Part shown: positions 18,401 through 26,415 of the stretch, piece after piece
How positions within the stretch are numbered: the first letter of the stretch is position 1
How the letters are laid out: each line of letters opens with the position of its first letter
IMG/VR virus record: IMGVR_UViG_3300042691_020140
Coordinates: 1 to 64,000 of that record
Origin: a virus
Reading direction: 5' to 3' (one strand)
Length of the DNA: 64,000 nucleotides
Made by a program: the position numbers and the translations under genes
Notes under the pieces: model-generated
Database searches by the model: none
Told to the model about the DNA's origin: nothing
Seen by the model: the letters and a program-made list of their open reading frames with translations, nothing else

Positions 18401-20811
18401 TTAAGTGCAATAGCAGCACCAGAGAATCCTTGTAAAGGGTCAATGATGGCAAGTCTTCTAGCAACATTATCGAGTTGCTCTAAGTCAACATTATACTTTC
18501 TAGTAATCTGTACTAAGCTTGTAAAACCTTGAAGTTGTTCGTTTAAGCTACCACCGAATTTTTGTTGTTGCGTTACCGCTACATCAACTACCTGTGAAAA
18601 CTTGTCGAACCCACCTGCAACCGCATTAATTGTGGCGGCTGTTCTTTCTAACTCGTTAGCTTGTTCGATAAACTGACGTAAGCTTACTACAACCTGACCA
18701 ATTGTTAACTGAAGAAAACCAAATACAGCACTAGTTCTACCAGCAAAGGCTGAAATACGCTCAAAAGGAGTTCTTCTAGCGTCCTCTTCGGCTTGACGTG
18801 CTCTACGAATTTTCGCATCTCGTCGAGCCGCATCTTCACGGTTGTTGCTAACATCGCCGGTAGCAAATCCAGCGGCTCTGAGTTGGGCATCAGTTAAGTT
18901 ACCCATAGCCATTTGGACGTTGTTAGGTCCTATAGTAGGTTGTAAGTTAGTAGGTACTACACCCGCAACAAACAGTTGACGAGCACGGAGTTCCATCGCA
19001 TCCTGTAGACGACCCTCAGAGATAGCTAACTCTTCAGCAGACCTTAGCTCTGCGAATCTTTGAACGTTTAGCTGTTCTACAGCTTTATCAAGAACTCTAT
19101 ACGATTGTATAAGGTCTTGTATTTGTCTAAAAAGTTGACTAGTTACTGCCTCTAACTGTTCGTCACTAATTCCTGGGGAGGCTGCTCTCACTTGAGCACG
19201 TAAGTTGTCTTGGGTAAACGTGCTAAGTGCCTGTATTCTACCACCAGTAGTTCCCTGATTAAAAAACCCTGTTCTATCTAGTAAATCTCTAAATAAAGTA
19301 TTTGGAAGACCAGTTGGTGTGGCTGTATTTAAAGTAGCTAAAGCGTCTCTAAACTTAACATCAACCAAGTTTCTAATTGCACGGTCTGTTGCATTGCTTA
19401 GTCTTACAAAGTTGTCTACAGTATCGCTTTGACCGCCGGGGCTACCTTTTTGAATGTCAACTTCTCTAGCGAGGTCGGATTCAAAAGAGCGAACAGTTGA
19501 CCTAAATTGAGCCAACGCTAAGTCTTGAGGACTTTTACCTCCGGTTGCTTTTGCGGAGGCTTTCTGAGCTCTGTCTAAAATCTGAGTACGCTCTAGTTGA
19601 AGTTGTCTATTTAAATCAGCAATACTTTGGTTAACTGCTGATTCCAATAATTGAACTGACCTAGATAAATCGTTATCTCCCGATACTATTGCAAAATCCC
19701 TCAACTGCTGTAACTGAAGAGTAACCATTGATATACGGTCTTGTACCGCTTGGTCTACTCTGTCAAGTTCAGTTATTAAAGCTGTGCTAGAAAAACCTGC
19801 TCCACCAGCACCAGCAGCCATTTTCTTAGCATCGGAGAATTCTCCCCTACGTATTTTTAATGACTTACCAGTGTCTTTCTCAAAACCTGCCAAAAGCTGT
19901 TGTCTAAGTGCACCGGCTACAGTTTGGTCAACTATACCCGATGTAGGTGAAAGTCCTTGAGGTATTAAAGTAGAGTAAACCTTTTCAAAAGCTTGTGCGT
20001 AATCCCCAGCGTTCTCTTTAACGGCTACTTTAAATAGATTCTCAGCGTTCTTTTGAGCAGTGTTTACAATTTTAGTAGCTTCTCCAGCTAGCTGAGCTAT
20101 ACCAGTTTGAAATCCTCTAGGGGTGATTCGTTCCTCTAACAAACTCTGTTCGTAAAGGTCTAAGTTCTCCCGTAAAGATACGTTAGTTTGACCAACGCCC
20201 CTGATAAACTGAGTTACAGTTTCTAAGTAGCTACCAGCAGGAGAAAATCCACGACTGCGAAGTTCTGCTCCAAATGCTTCAATTTGTCTCTGAGCTTTTG
20301 AAGCCGCATTGTTCTCTTTAAGAACACTCTCAGGAACTAAGCTAGCTCTAACTTTGTCCCGAAGTTCTTGAGCTCTTTTTATCTGTGTAGTAAGCGAGTC
20401 AAGTGTCGGTGCATTAGCTGGGTCGTCAGCATCTAAAGTGCTTTTTACCTTAGAGTAAAATCTAATTAAGTCAGTTAGTGGCCTAGCCCCTTGTGCAGTT
20501 ACACTACTAGCACCGGCTTCTAATTTACGAAGTAATTCCTCACCGTTAAATTGTTTGTAAAACTGACCGAGTAACCCTCTTGATTGTTGATTGATAAAAC
20601 TTTGAAGTTCACGGTCGGTCTCTACTGGTAATCTACTGGACGGGTTTCGTGCCTGTCTTACAGCAGTAGGCGGTGTTTGTAAACTCCTATTATTAGCGTT
20701 TCGGATTACTTCGCCTTGACGCTCAATCTCATTAAATATTCTTGATAACTGTGATTGGGCTTGCGGTATACCACTGGTACTTAAATTAATACCAATGTTT
20801 AGTTCAGCCAT
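15436..20811 (-). CDS. Tape measure protein
   Basis: At 1791 aa this is the largest gene in the window. The sequence is helical and Gln/Ala/Leu-rich throughout. It has a hydrophobic segment near residues 695-720 (GFLQLTIGQVVVSL) and a highly charged coiled coil at about 1440-1680 (repeated KEKDDREE-type heptads). This is the classic layout of a tail-length ruler that also helps DNA enter the cell. It follows the two tail-chaperone genes. By the usual proportionality of ruler length to tail length, a tail well over 200 nm would be expected (inference). No peptidoglycan hydrolase domain is recognisable. Confidence 0.9.
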   Translation of the reverse strand: MAELNIGINLSTSGIPQAQSQLSRIFNEIERQGEVIRNANNRSLQTPPTAVRQARNPSSRLPVETDRELQSFINQQSRGLLGQFYKQFNGEELLRKLEAGASSVTAQGARPLTDLIRFYSKVKSTLDADDPANAPTLDSLTTQIKRAQELRDKVRASLVPESVLKENNAASKAQRQIEAFGAELRSRGFSPAGSYLETVTQFIRGVGQTNVSLRENLDLYEQSLLEERITPRGFQTGIAQLAGEATKIVNTAQKNAENLFKVAVKENAGDYAQAFEKVYSTLIPQGLSPTSGIVDQTVAGALRQQLLAGFEKDTGKSLKIRRGEFSDAKKMAAGAGGAGFSSTALITELDRVDQAVQDRISMVTLQLQQLRDFAIVSGDNDLSRSVQLLESAVNQSIADLNRQLQLERTQILDRAQKASAKATGGKSPQDLALAQFRSTVRSFESDLAREVDIQKGSPGGQSDTVDNFVRLSNATDRAIRNLVDVKFRDALATLNTATPTGLPNTLFRDLLDRTGFFNQGTTGGRIQALSTFTQDNLRAQVRAASPGISDEQLEAVTSQLFRQIQDLIQSYRVLDKAVEQLNVQRFAELRSAEELAISEGRLQDAMELRARQLFVAGVVPTNLQPTIGPNNVQMAMGNLTDAQLRAAGFATGDVSNNREDAARRDAKIRRARQAEEDARRTPFERISAFAGRTSAVFGFLQLTIGQVVVSLRQFIEQANELERTAATINAVAGGFDKFSQVVDVAVTQQQKFGGSLNEQLQGFTSLVQITRKYNVDLEQLDNVARRLAIIDPLQGFSGAAIALKEFFSGDITSLSRRFEIDRKTLNSVKDIADETERLQKLDEVLADLGISNAVLEARAQSTAAEYDRLTGNIQNATTLVGTGLQDAFLPTTRALNDWLSNYSDELADVQLRRESTNEALTQIASLSDAFRELSVQFERTEVSPNYFDAINMSITGSESALDSLIEKLNEYIAQINEARIASGELAIPTIRQDETDFATLLNQAGQFGVDTNRILENRVNPENLQGGIDDVLNTEEMMQIAELVNNVDGRFNRLFDMIEYAETGQSGLFGIEGPLARGNIQAQIMASRQQAPQDMVMLETELMPQIRDLLERPIQDLANMAPADRARAEMTYQLDFGNADAAIERYLTRSGARERLDSTGMLTGNATQDAQLMLQMQRADIVLADTAEKRRAEYADYIQTLIDLLGIQEEQPAVYTPPVNPYVQISEELSKIVKLTNDQSFGVDRVNKATEFLNELSRQQSDVVADAVIRQYERNKGLGDANMLMVKQNAELLNVVDTTDEAKAGTLAQLEALSQAQRLQAEYAFEADRSVSVLQVLNSEAGRFNLSMQQIVELALEFNKSMSNFNLGTILPLTSLQDQLSFRMEQLTQGTRANFSSGPRNQDEAFNIASQVIGLTKQMMDKEDKESDADKLAKLEKEYLEDRADAEKDYQKDMKELAEEYYEDMKRLLQESEISKRGNKADFYESLFGMDLTNEQRATYIDQFKGYEAEATKLRGEGNFTAAEAVLETGSQQILNQAKYDAEVIDNKEKIKDADKEIIDLQKDLKDAKEKDDREEIQRKIDKANQDKLDAENRIKQIEGLRQLRADADREEVEQARLKEEQITTDYKKEVEKREQDFKDKLADMEKAYNKSVEERSKTDDAATKQELANRNLVISLEMYRVKVNQLAKLYTMGASDQAIANQKKLIETSESAIMNQAGPELKPIFKGLFDSLDSLDASPAQDLDPAVVQQLRSLSDNTDALSDNTTALTGLVNTLGRVVIGNRLRVTLTP

Positions 20812-20812
20812 G

Positions 20813-21190
20813 TTATTGCTCCAATAAAAGAGAGCGGACTATCGCTTCTTCTGCCTGTATTTCTTCCTTTTCTTTTTTAGCTATTTCTTCCTTACGTCTT
20901 GAGATTTCGCCTAGCTTATCTTTTGTAAGCACTCTAAATAAAATGTCAAAATCTAAAGATGTAGCGTTTCTCATTGACTTTACGTGTAACAAATTTATTT
21001 TATCACTTGGTACTAGATAAGATGTCCAATAAGCAACCTCATCTAATACCAAGTTGGCTATTTCTATGGTATGGTGTATTCCTACATAATTACTCAGGCT
21101 TTGGTAAATCTCTAAGTTCCTGTAGTGTCTTGATGTAGTCATCGAAAGTTCTCTTGTTAATTCGTCCAAGCTTCCAAATGTGTTCTGCAA
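20813..21190 (-). CDS. Tail assembly chaperone, second reading frame
   Basis: A frame that overlaps the upstream chaperone by about 100 bases and ends one base before the tape measure start. This is the position of lambda gpT. The nominal start is TTG (21190) without a good RBS, and there is a TGA three codons earlier. It may therefore be made as a frameshift extension of the upstream gene rather than on its own. The geometry requires +1 (or -2), not -1. A CTT-AGA-G sequence at 21110-21116 is a possible +1 slip site. An internal ATG (MTTSRHYRN) could also start a separate protein. The tail end is rich in Glu/Lys. Confidence 0.7.
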   Translation of the reverse strand: MQNTFGSLDELTRELSMTTSRHYRNLEIYQSLSNYVGIHHTIEIANLVLDEVAYWTSYLVPSDKINLLHVKSMRNATSLDFDILFRVLTKDKLGEISRRKEEIAKKEKEEIQAEEAIVRSLLLEQ

Positions 21191-21485
21191 GTTCTTTCAC
21201 CGTTTCTCCGTGTCCATCTAAAAGCTTACGGGCTTGCACCGGGTTAAGCTTAGGACGAACCACGCCCTCAATTAGTGTATTCAATACAAACTCTGAGTTA
21301 TCTACTGTCCCGTCCTTTTGAGAGAGTTTATTAATCTTCTCCATTTGGGCGAAAGATAGTGCTCTGATTCTAAGCCTCTTTGTCATACCCTGTAACTGAA
21401 CATCAATTTCAATGGTTTGGTCTTCTTTAAGGAAATCATCTACGTCCTCGTAGTAATCCCCACTTCCCGTCATAAAATCAAGCAT
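21090..21485 (-). CDS. Tail assembly chaperone, first reading frame
   Basis: A 131-aa acidic/helical protein (MLDFMTGSGDYYEDVDDFL) located between the tail tube and the tape measure, the position of lambda gpG and HK97 gp14-like chaperones. These proteins coat the tape measure during tail assembly and are absent from virions. It has a strong RBS (AAAGGAG) and follows a terminator that separates it from the tail tube gene. The overlapping second frame suggests a G/GT-type pair. Confidence 0.75.
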   Translation of the reverse strand: MLDFMTGSGDYYEDVDDFLKEDQTIEIDVQLQGMTKRLRIRALSFAQMEKINKLSQKDGTVDNSEFVLNTLIEGVVRPKLNPVQARKLLDGHGETVKELAEHIWKLGRINKRTFDDYIKTLQELRDLPKPE

Positions 21486-21498
21486 GTGTTTCTCCTTT

Positions 21499-21531
21499 AA
21501 ATAAAAACACCCCCCACGCTTTGCATGGGGG
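21499..21531 (-). terminator. Terminator between tail tube and chaperone genes
   Basis: Read leftward, this is a 9-bp stem, CCCCCATGC paired with GCGTGGGGG (one T-G pair) and an AAA loop, followed by GTTTTTATTT. It lies just after the tail tube gene. It probably lowers transcription of the low-copy tail genes relative to the tube protein. Confidence 0.8.
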
Positions 21532-21544
21532 ATGTTGGTTTAAT

Positions 21545-21988
21545 TTACGCTTCGCCACTCGAAGTGGTCGTTGTGCTAGCATACAAATTAAATCCGCCGT
21601 TATCCGTAAAGTCGAATGACATTGTAACAGCGTCCCCTGCACTATTCGTAACGTTATAGCCAGTAATAATTCCTGATGGAACTTCCCAAGTGTAACCGCC
21701 TTTAGAAATCAATCTAAGGCCTACCTCGATACCGCTATTTGCGGCGTTAATCAACGATGTATGTACATCGGTTCGGTTGATTGGCAGAGTAACATCGAAG
21801 CTACCCGTGATTCTCTTTGTGGTGGTAAACGTGTAAATCTTTCCGTCGTCGTTAAGAAATGGACCTTGATCCACCTGCGACGTATTCAAAGTTGCTTGCC
21901 ACTGAGAGATGAATCTAGCATTAACGTACTCGTTGCTGCCAGAAGCCTTAATCTTCAGCCAACCATCAAGACCTTTGATAATGGTCAT
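21545..21988 (-). CDS. Major tail (tube) protein
   Basis: A 147-aa beta-rich protein. Features typical of tail tube proteins are a short start (MTIIKGLDGWLKIK), a central FTTTKRITGSFDVTLPI strand pair, and a C-terminal VTMSFDFTDNGGFNLY segment. It sits between the tail-completion genes and the chaperone pair, and has a good RBS and its own downstream terminator, as expected for an abundant structural protein. The short size matches lambda gpV-core-like tubes. Confidence 0.8.
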   Translation of the reverse strand: MTIIKGLDGWLKIKASGSNEYVNARFISQWQATLNTSQVDQGPFLNDDGKIYTFTTTKRITGSFDVTLPINRTDVHTSLINAANSGIEVGLRLISKGGYTWEVPSGIITGYNVTNSAGDAVTMSFDFTDNGGFNLYASTTTTSSGEA

Positions 21989-22002
21989 GTCTGTTTTTTC
22001 TC

Positions 22003-22434
22003 CTAATAATCAGTTGGAAATATATAAGTTTCCATAGTAACGGCGGCCGTATAAATGTAACCATCCGTCAACCGCTCTACAGGAAAACTTGGAACTTCGT
22101 AAACACAGTATCTGACACTGTGGGGAACGTGCACTCCACTAACCGTAATGGTTTTTGTAGTAGAAATTTCAGTAATTACTTCTGCTAGTCTATCTTGAGC
22201 TTCACTAAACGTATTAGCCATAGAACGAAATGTAATCAGTCCCTCCCAATAGCTGTCGTTAAGCATAAGATTAGCATAAGACTGGTTAACTACTGGCTGG
22301 TACACTAAAACAGGAAATACTGAGTTAACTGGAGCTACTTGATAGTAAACACGACCGCTGTATGTAGGCATAATACCGCTTAAGGAACGGGCTATAAATT
22401 TCCAAATATTTGCGTAAAGTAGCGGGTCGTACAT
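22003..22434 (-). CDS. Tail terminator-like protein
   Basis: A 143-aa protein (MYDPLLYANIWKFIARSL start) with alternating strands and helices (SEAQDRLAEVITEIST). Position directly upstream of the tail tube gene, plus size, match the tail terminator/tail-completion group (lambda gpU-like), which caps the tail tube and joins it to the head. No catalytic motif is expected. Assigned mainly by synteny. Confidence 0.6.
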   Translation of the reverse strand: MYDPLLYANIWKFIARSLSGIMPTYSGRVYYQVAPVNSVFPVLVYQPVVNQSYANLMLNDSYWEGLITFRSMANTFSEAQDRLAEVITEISTTKTITVSGVHVPHSVRYCVYEVPSFPVERLTDGYIYTAAVTMETYIFPTDY

Positions 22435-22435
22435 C

Positions 22436-23191
22436 TTATCTCCTAATTCTCAGTCCACCTAACGGTCGTCTACTGTACAGAAGACTATCGTCTATTCCAG
22501 CTTTTATAGGTATTTTTACTGTGCTGAAAGATCCTATTCTGGAAGTAAACTTACTAACTACTGGTTCGCTTGGGAAAACTACCTGCTTACTCATATACGA
22601 GGGAACAAGCGTTTTTTGGTTTTTTGAGTATGCTAAAGTAAATTTAGCTACTGCTTGTTGTAATCTAGCGGTAACTTCCTTACGGTAATCGTTAACTCTA
22701 CCGATAGGCGGTGATTTATCTGGGTTAAACCTGTCACTAAGCATTGCATCAGCAGCAAGAAGAATACCTACTCTTAAGTAACCTACTCCTTTTATTCGTG
22801 AGCCCGGTTTTCCTGCATATTCTTTTTTTCTTTTAGGATTTGGTCTGTACGGGGCTTTCCATAGGGGGTTTTCTTCTTTGTAACCAAATTCTTGTACAAT
22901 TGCTTTAGGTGAGTCATTTTCTACATTAACTACAAGACCGTCTTCATCATAATAACTTTCTATGGATTGTTTAAGAGTCGTTCCCCGATAATCATACCCA
23001 GCAGGACTATTAAGACCACGGTCTCCATAGTTAAAAGGGGCAATAGTAATAATAGCTTTACTTGCACGAGACCCGAATTTTTTTACAATATTATCAACGC
23101 CTTTAAAGTATTGGTCAATATAAAATTTAGGATTTATTGTACCCTTTGTTATTGCTATTTCTAATTTGGGAGGTATATAACGTACAGCCAT
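22436..23191 (-). CDS. HK97 gp10-like tail-completion protein
   Basis: A 251-aa protein. The central part (PAGYDYRGTTLKQSI, then VNVENDSPKAIVQEFGYKEE, then KAPYRPNP) follows the pattern of HK97 gp10-like neck proteins. These show a GxLR/S-type strand, a Y-A-x-x-x-E-F-G-like segment and a P-x-R-P-x-like end. It is longer than usual (typical about 120-160 aa), with a basic C-terminal extension. Located between head-closure and terminator-like genes, it most likely helps join head and tail. Confidence 0.6.
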   Translation of the reverse strand: MAVRYIPPKLEIAITKGTINPKFYIDQYFKGVDNIVKKFGSRASKAIITIAPFNYGDRGLNSPAGYDYRGTTLKQSIESYYDEDGLVVNVENDSPKAIVQEFGYKEENPLWKAPYRPNPKRKKEYAGKPGSRIKGVGYLRVGILLAADAMLSDRFNPDKSPPIGRVNDYRKEVTARLQQAVAKFTLAYSKNQKTLVPSYMSKQVVFPSEPVVSKFTSRIGSFSTVKIPIKAGIDDSLLYSRRPLGGLRIRR

Positions 23192-23572
23192 TTAATCAAG
23201 TTCCTCCACAAAAATAATTTGGGCCCCCATCATCTCGTGCTTAATGGGTACATACTTAATGTCGTATTGCTTTCCGTTATAAATAATTCTATCTCTAATA
23301 GTAACAGTTAAACTGTAAGGAATCTGTATTCTATAAAGTTGTCTAGTTGACGATTGTTGTAGTGCTCTAAACTGAGCAGCTACTGAGGAGGTAACGTCTC
23401 CAGAACGATTAATAATACGGCACATTATATTTTCAGGAGGTGCGTAGCTTTGTACTATACCACCATCTTCTGTAGTTGTACCTAAAAATCTTCTTAGTTG
23501 TGCGGGGCTTTTTAAAAACTCTTCGGCTTTCTGACGTATAAGTAGTACGTCGTTTAAATTAACTATTGTCAT
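23192..23572 (-). CDS. Head closure/head-tail joining protein
   Basis: A 126-aa beta-rich protein with the pattern TIRDRIIYNGKQYDIKYV near the end. This pattern (DRI-x-YNGKxYxI) is typical of head-tail joining/stopper proteins of the SPP1 gp16 type. It is encoded between the adaptor-like gene and the gp10-like gene and overlaps the former by 14 bases. It probably closes the connector after packaging. Confidence 0.65.
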   Translation of the reverse strand: MTIVNLNDVLLIRQKAEEFLKSPAQLRRFLGTTTEDGGIVQSYAPPENIMCRIINRSGDVTSSVAAQFRALQQSSTRQLYRIQIPYSLTVTIRDRIIYNGKQYDIKYVPIKHEMMGAQIIFVEELD

Positions 23573-24065
23573 TTAATTGTTTAATGCGGTCTTCGAGTAA
23601 CTGTACTCGTTTAACTGACTTGTTCAAATCAACTGCAAGTTGCTTCAACCGCACAAGAGTGAATGAGCTTGAGAGTTTAGTAACCTCAGATGCAAAGTCA
23701 TCATTACTGCGGATTGACAAGATTTGTACAAGTTGGTCATCACTCATTGTGTTAGTCTCATCAACTGACTCACCTGCACCAGTGTAAACTTTGAGCAAAC
23801 CTCTTTCAATAAGACGTTTATTCAAACGAACAAAAGCGTCGGCTTCGTATTGCGAGTAAAGCTCGATTACCTCATCCTCATAGTTGAACTTCAGCTCTTT
23901 GTTTACCGTGTCGTAATTATCAGGGTCTGTGGCTAAAATCCAGCTGACTGTATTTTTATGGTCGTAAGGATCAATTCTGTTTCCTGATACCATATGCACA
24001 GGTACTTTAGCGTATCTGCGGAAAACTTTATCTGATAGTTCGTGGTAAATGTTTTGTTTAGACAT
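23559..24065 (-). CDS. Head-tail adaptor-like protein, 168 aa
   Basis: A helical, charged 168-aa protein encoded directly after the major capsid gene. The C-terminus (SVKRVQLLEDRIKQLNDN) is coiled-coil-like. Position corresponds to connector/adaptor genes in HK97-like modules, but no family is recognisable from sequence. The neighbours support a neck role. Confidence 0.5.
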   Translation of the reverse strand: MSKQNIYHELSDKVFRRYAKVPVHMVSGNRIDPYDHKNTVSWILATDPDNYDTVNKELKFNYEDEVIELYSQYEADAFVRLNKRLIERGLLKVYTGAGESVDETNTMSDDQLVQILSIRSNDDFASEVTKLSSSFTLVRLKQLAVDLNKSVKRVQLLEDRIKQLNDNS

Positions 24066-24075
24066 AATCCTCTAA

Positions 24076-24093
24076 GGGGGAATTTCTTCCCCC
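24076..24093 (-). other. Intergenic hairpin after major capsid gene
   Basis: A 7-bp stem, GGGGGAA/TTCCCCC with a 4-base loop, lies between the capsid and adaptor genes, without a following T-run. It could stabilise the capsid mRNA 3' end or act as a weak attenuator. Confidence 0.5.
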
Positions 24094-24110
24094 ATCCTTT
24101 CTATAGTTTA

Positions 24111-25085
24111 TTAGGCAGTGAGCTTAATCACGCCGAGGTTCTCAGCAGCATCAACAACCATACCGTACTGCATCCAAGCATTGAGAACATAGTCAGCCGG
24201 TTGCATCGTCATATCAGTGTAATCCTGATACTCAACACCACCATACATCATAATCTCACCAGCGTTAGCACCGACAACAAGAATCTTGTCATCAGGAATC
24301 AAACGCTGTCTCATCTGTGGAAGTTGGTTAGCGAACACCTGTGGCAACTCAACAAGGGTAATACCCTTATAGGCTGAAACTCTGTTGGTGTTCAAGTACT
24401 CAAGCAACTTAGGAGTTACTGGGTAGGCCAAGTTGTTAATCGTGTTGTCCATGTATTGATACTCACGCCAACCAGCGAACTGGTAAATTGGCATAAGTGC
24501 TCTACGGGTACCGATAATCGCTCTGACCTGACCAGCGTAATCGAGAACGTTCTCAATCATCGTGTCCAAAGTCGTATAGGTGAGCGAAGCAGTCTCGACG
24601 TAGTTCGATGGGGTATCAGTGTTGTTCCAAACTGACGAAAGGAGATTGAAGACCTTAGTGACCAAGTTGTCGGTCAAGTCGAGCTGCATTTGCTGACGCA
24701 TACGCTCCACACTGGTCAAATCGCCGTTACGTAGATTCCACGTTGACTCACGAGCACCGGTAATAAGCCGGTCGAACATGTACGTGTGGAAGTCCTGTAC
24801 GTCGGTTGGTTGGCTAACCAAGTGGTTAGTGCCCGGAACCATGCTTTGAACGCCATAACGTCCACGACGTACACGCTTGATGATAGTGTCACCAAGAGTA
24901 GCCTGTCGTACAGGCATAAAAGTTGAGAAGAGGTCAAGTGTCAGATGGTTTGGCTCAACCAACTGAATGATAATCTCGGCAAAGGCAGACTTACCATTAG
25001 GACCCTGACCTGCGGTCTTAGCGGCCTCCGCCAAAGCACGCATAATTTCTTGCTTATTTTCCATTATTTTTTCTATTTTCTCCAA
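24111..25085 (-). CDS. Major capsid protein (HK97 fold)
   Basis: A 324-aa protein. An N-terminal helical arm precedes strands and the long spine-helix region. The C-terminal half has the pattern ALMPIYQFAGW, RVSAYKGITLVELPQ, and then the DDKILVVGANAGEIMMYGG segment typical of HK97-fold capsid proteins (axial domain plus conserved strand). The gene lies between the accessory capsid genes and the connector genes, as expected. The N-terminus is short, without an obvious scaffold domain; the upstream 405-aa gene probably supplies scaffold and protease. Confidence 0.88.
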   Translation of the reverse strand: MEKIEKIMENKQEIMRALAEAAKTAGQGPNGKSAFAEIIIQLVEPNHLTLDLFSTFMPVRQATLGDTIIKRVRRGRYGVQSMVPGTNHLVSQPTDVQDFHTYMFDRLITGARESTWNLRNGDLTSVERMRQQMQLDLTDNLVTKVFNLLSSVWNNTDTPSNYVETASLTYTTLDTMIENVLDYAGQVRAIIGTRRALMPIYQFAGWREYQYMDNTINNLAYPVTPKLLEYLNTNRVSAYKGITLVELPQVFANQLPQMRQRLIPDDKILVVGANAGEIMMYGGVEYQDYTDMTMQPADYVLNAWMQYGMVVDAAENLGVIKLTA

Positions 25086-25613
25086 TTAGTAAAGAATGAT
25101 ATAAAGGGTTTCGGTCAGAGCGTCGTATCTATCAATTTCACCAACAGCATTAGCTGAAGCGGTGTACTCGAACATACCACTGGCGGCAACCTTAATCTTA
25201 TTTCCGGGAATCTTAATGTTAGCACTATCTACAAAACAACCAGTCGTAATACCAATCTTACCCCAGTGAAGACCAATTAACTCACCACTAAAGGCAGATG
25301 GCTCTTTCCATTGTGAGCGTGGGACAAGGTACTGAGTCTGAGTAAGCGTTGGATTACCGTAGATGCTTGCATCATTAATGTTGTACTGCTGTAAGAATGG
25401 AGCAGTGTACATATCGGCAATCGTCGGTCTTGGAAAATTGTCGGGTGGAAAGAAAGCCACGTAAACACCTTGAGTGGTGTTAGCGGCGGCGTAGGTCACA
25501 TTGGGCAAGTCGTATCGAACACCCGAGGCACCTACAACAACAGCACGACCCTCGACGATAGTCGTAGCCGCCACGCCCTGACGAGAGCGCATTGAAGTAA
25601 CAAGTACAGCCAT
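25086..25613 (-). CDS. Capsid accessory/decoration protein, copy 1
   Basis: A 175-aa protein beginning MAVLVTSMRSRQGVAAT. It is clearly related to the next gene (25656-26192). Both share the VEGRAV start block, a DLPNVTY/DLPSVEY block, the PPDNFPxPTxxDxYTA block, and the Y-x-L/I-x-D-A-x-IYxNP block. The genes lie between the protease-scaffold candidate and the capsid protein, where decoration or cement proteins are usual. Nothing enzymatic is visible. The RBS is weak (only AATAAAA visible near the ATG). Confidence 0.65.
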   Translation of the reverse strand: MAVLVTSMRSRQGVAATTIVEGRAVVVGASGVRYDLPNVTYAAANTTQGVYVAFFPPDNFPRPTIADMYTAPFLQQYNINDASIYGNPTLTQTQYLVPRSQWKEPSAFSGELIGLHWGKIGITTGCFVDSANIKIPGNKIKVAASGMFEYTASANAVGEIDRYDALTETLYIILY

Positions 25614-25655
25614 GTTTTATTTTTACCTCTTTGATTTTAGACTTCCGTCTAATTT

Positions 25656-26192
25656 TTAAAATACATTTATAAACAGCATCCCAGTAGAGTGAATGTAATC
25701 AATCGTCTCTGCTACTGCAGTGGGATGGTTTTTGTCTACATTTAGAAATCTTCCATTGTTTGAAACAGCTAAGCTAGTACCGTGCTGAATTATCTGTGAT
25801 GTATGTTGATAACATTCTTCAGTTATTCCTATGATACCTTTGTATAAAGCTAATTTTTCATATCTATTAATAGTAGGAGCTTTCATTGTTGAATGTTTCA
25901 CTAACCAATACTCTTCAGAAAATATAGGATTATCATAAATAGCTGCATCTTCTAGATTATATATTGCTTTATATGTAGCTGTGTACAAATCTCTGGGTGT
26001 TGGTAGGGGAAAGTTATCTGGTGGATGTAAAGCTACCCAAACTTTTTTTGTGTTGTTGTTACTAGGGTATTCTACACTAGGTAAATCATCTACAAATTGG
26101 TTTACTTCAAAAATAACTGCCCTACCTTCAACCACATTATGTTTACCCGCAACCGCTTGAATACTGTAGCGAGGGTTTACAACTACAGCCAC
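25656..26192 (-). CDS. Capsid accessory/decoration protein, copy 2
   Basis: A 178-aa paralogue of the adjacent gene, with the same blocks in the same order (VEGRAVIF, DLPSVEY, PPDNFPLPTPRDLYTA, AAIYDNP). It differs most in the last third and is more Asn/His-rich. Tandem duplication and divergence is the simplest explanation. The two may occupy different capsid sites or form a heteromer. Confidence 0.62.
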   Translation of the reverse strand: MAVVVNPRYSIQAVAGKHNVVEGRAVIFEVNQFVDDLPSVEYPSNNNTKKVWVALHPPDNFPLPTPRDLYTATYKAIYNLEDAAIYDNPIFSEEYWLVKHSTMKAPTINRYEKLALYKGIIGITEECYQHTSQIIQHGTSLAVSNNGRFLNVDKNHPTAVAETIDYIHSTGMLFINVF

Positions 26193-26410
26193 CTAGAGCG
26201 ATTTTCCTTAAAAAGTTGTTTAACTTTTTGTGCGAGTTCTTTAGCTTCAGCAGTTGCTTCGGAAAAAAGTTGTTCTCCAATGGTCAATCCCATCCAGTAA
26301 GCTTGGGCCTCCTCAGGAGTCTCGAAACACTGCATAGGTTCCGTATCTCCCTCTCGGTAAACACAGTAGTTGTGAACTCTATTTCCACCCTCTTTGTATT
26401 CAAACGGCAT
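26183..26410 (-). CDS. Small hypothetical protein, 75 aa
   Basis: Begins MPFEYKEGGNRVHNYCVYREGD. It has a short beta part followed by a basic helix (EATAEAKELAQKVKQLFKENRS). The stop overlaps the start of the decoration paralogue by 10 bases. No family recognised; a capsid-module accessory by position. Confidence 0.6.
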   Translation of the reverse strand: MPFEYKEGGNRVHNYCVYREGDTEPMQCFETPEEAQAYWMGLTIGEQLFSEATAEAKELAQKVKQLFKENRSRWL

Positions 26411-26415
26411 AGTTA

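Noticed and set aside
18182-18532. 116-codon open frame opposite the tape measure gene
   Set aside because: Antisense shadow in a helical, repetitive gene.
20813-21485. Classical -1 frameshift in the tail chaperone genes
   Set aside because: The two frames are offset by +1, and no X-XXY-YYZ heptamer leads from the first to the second.
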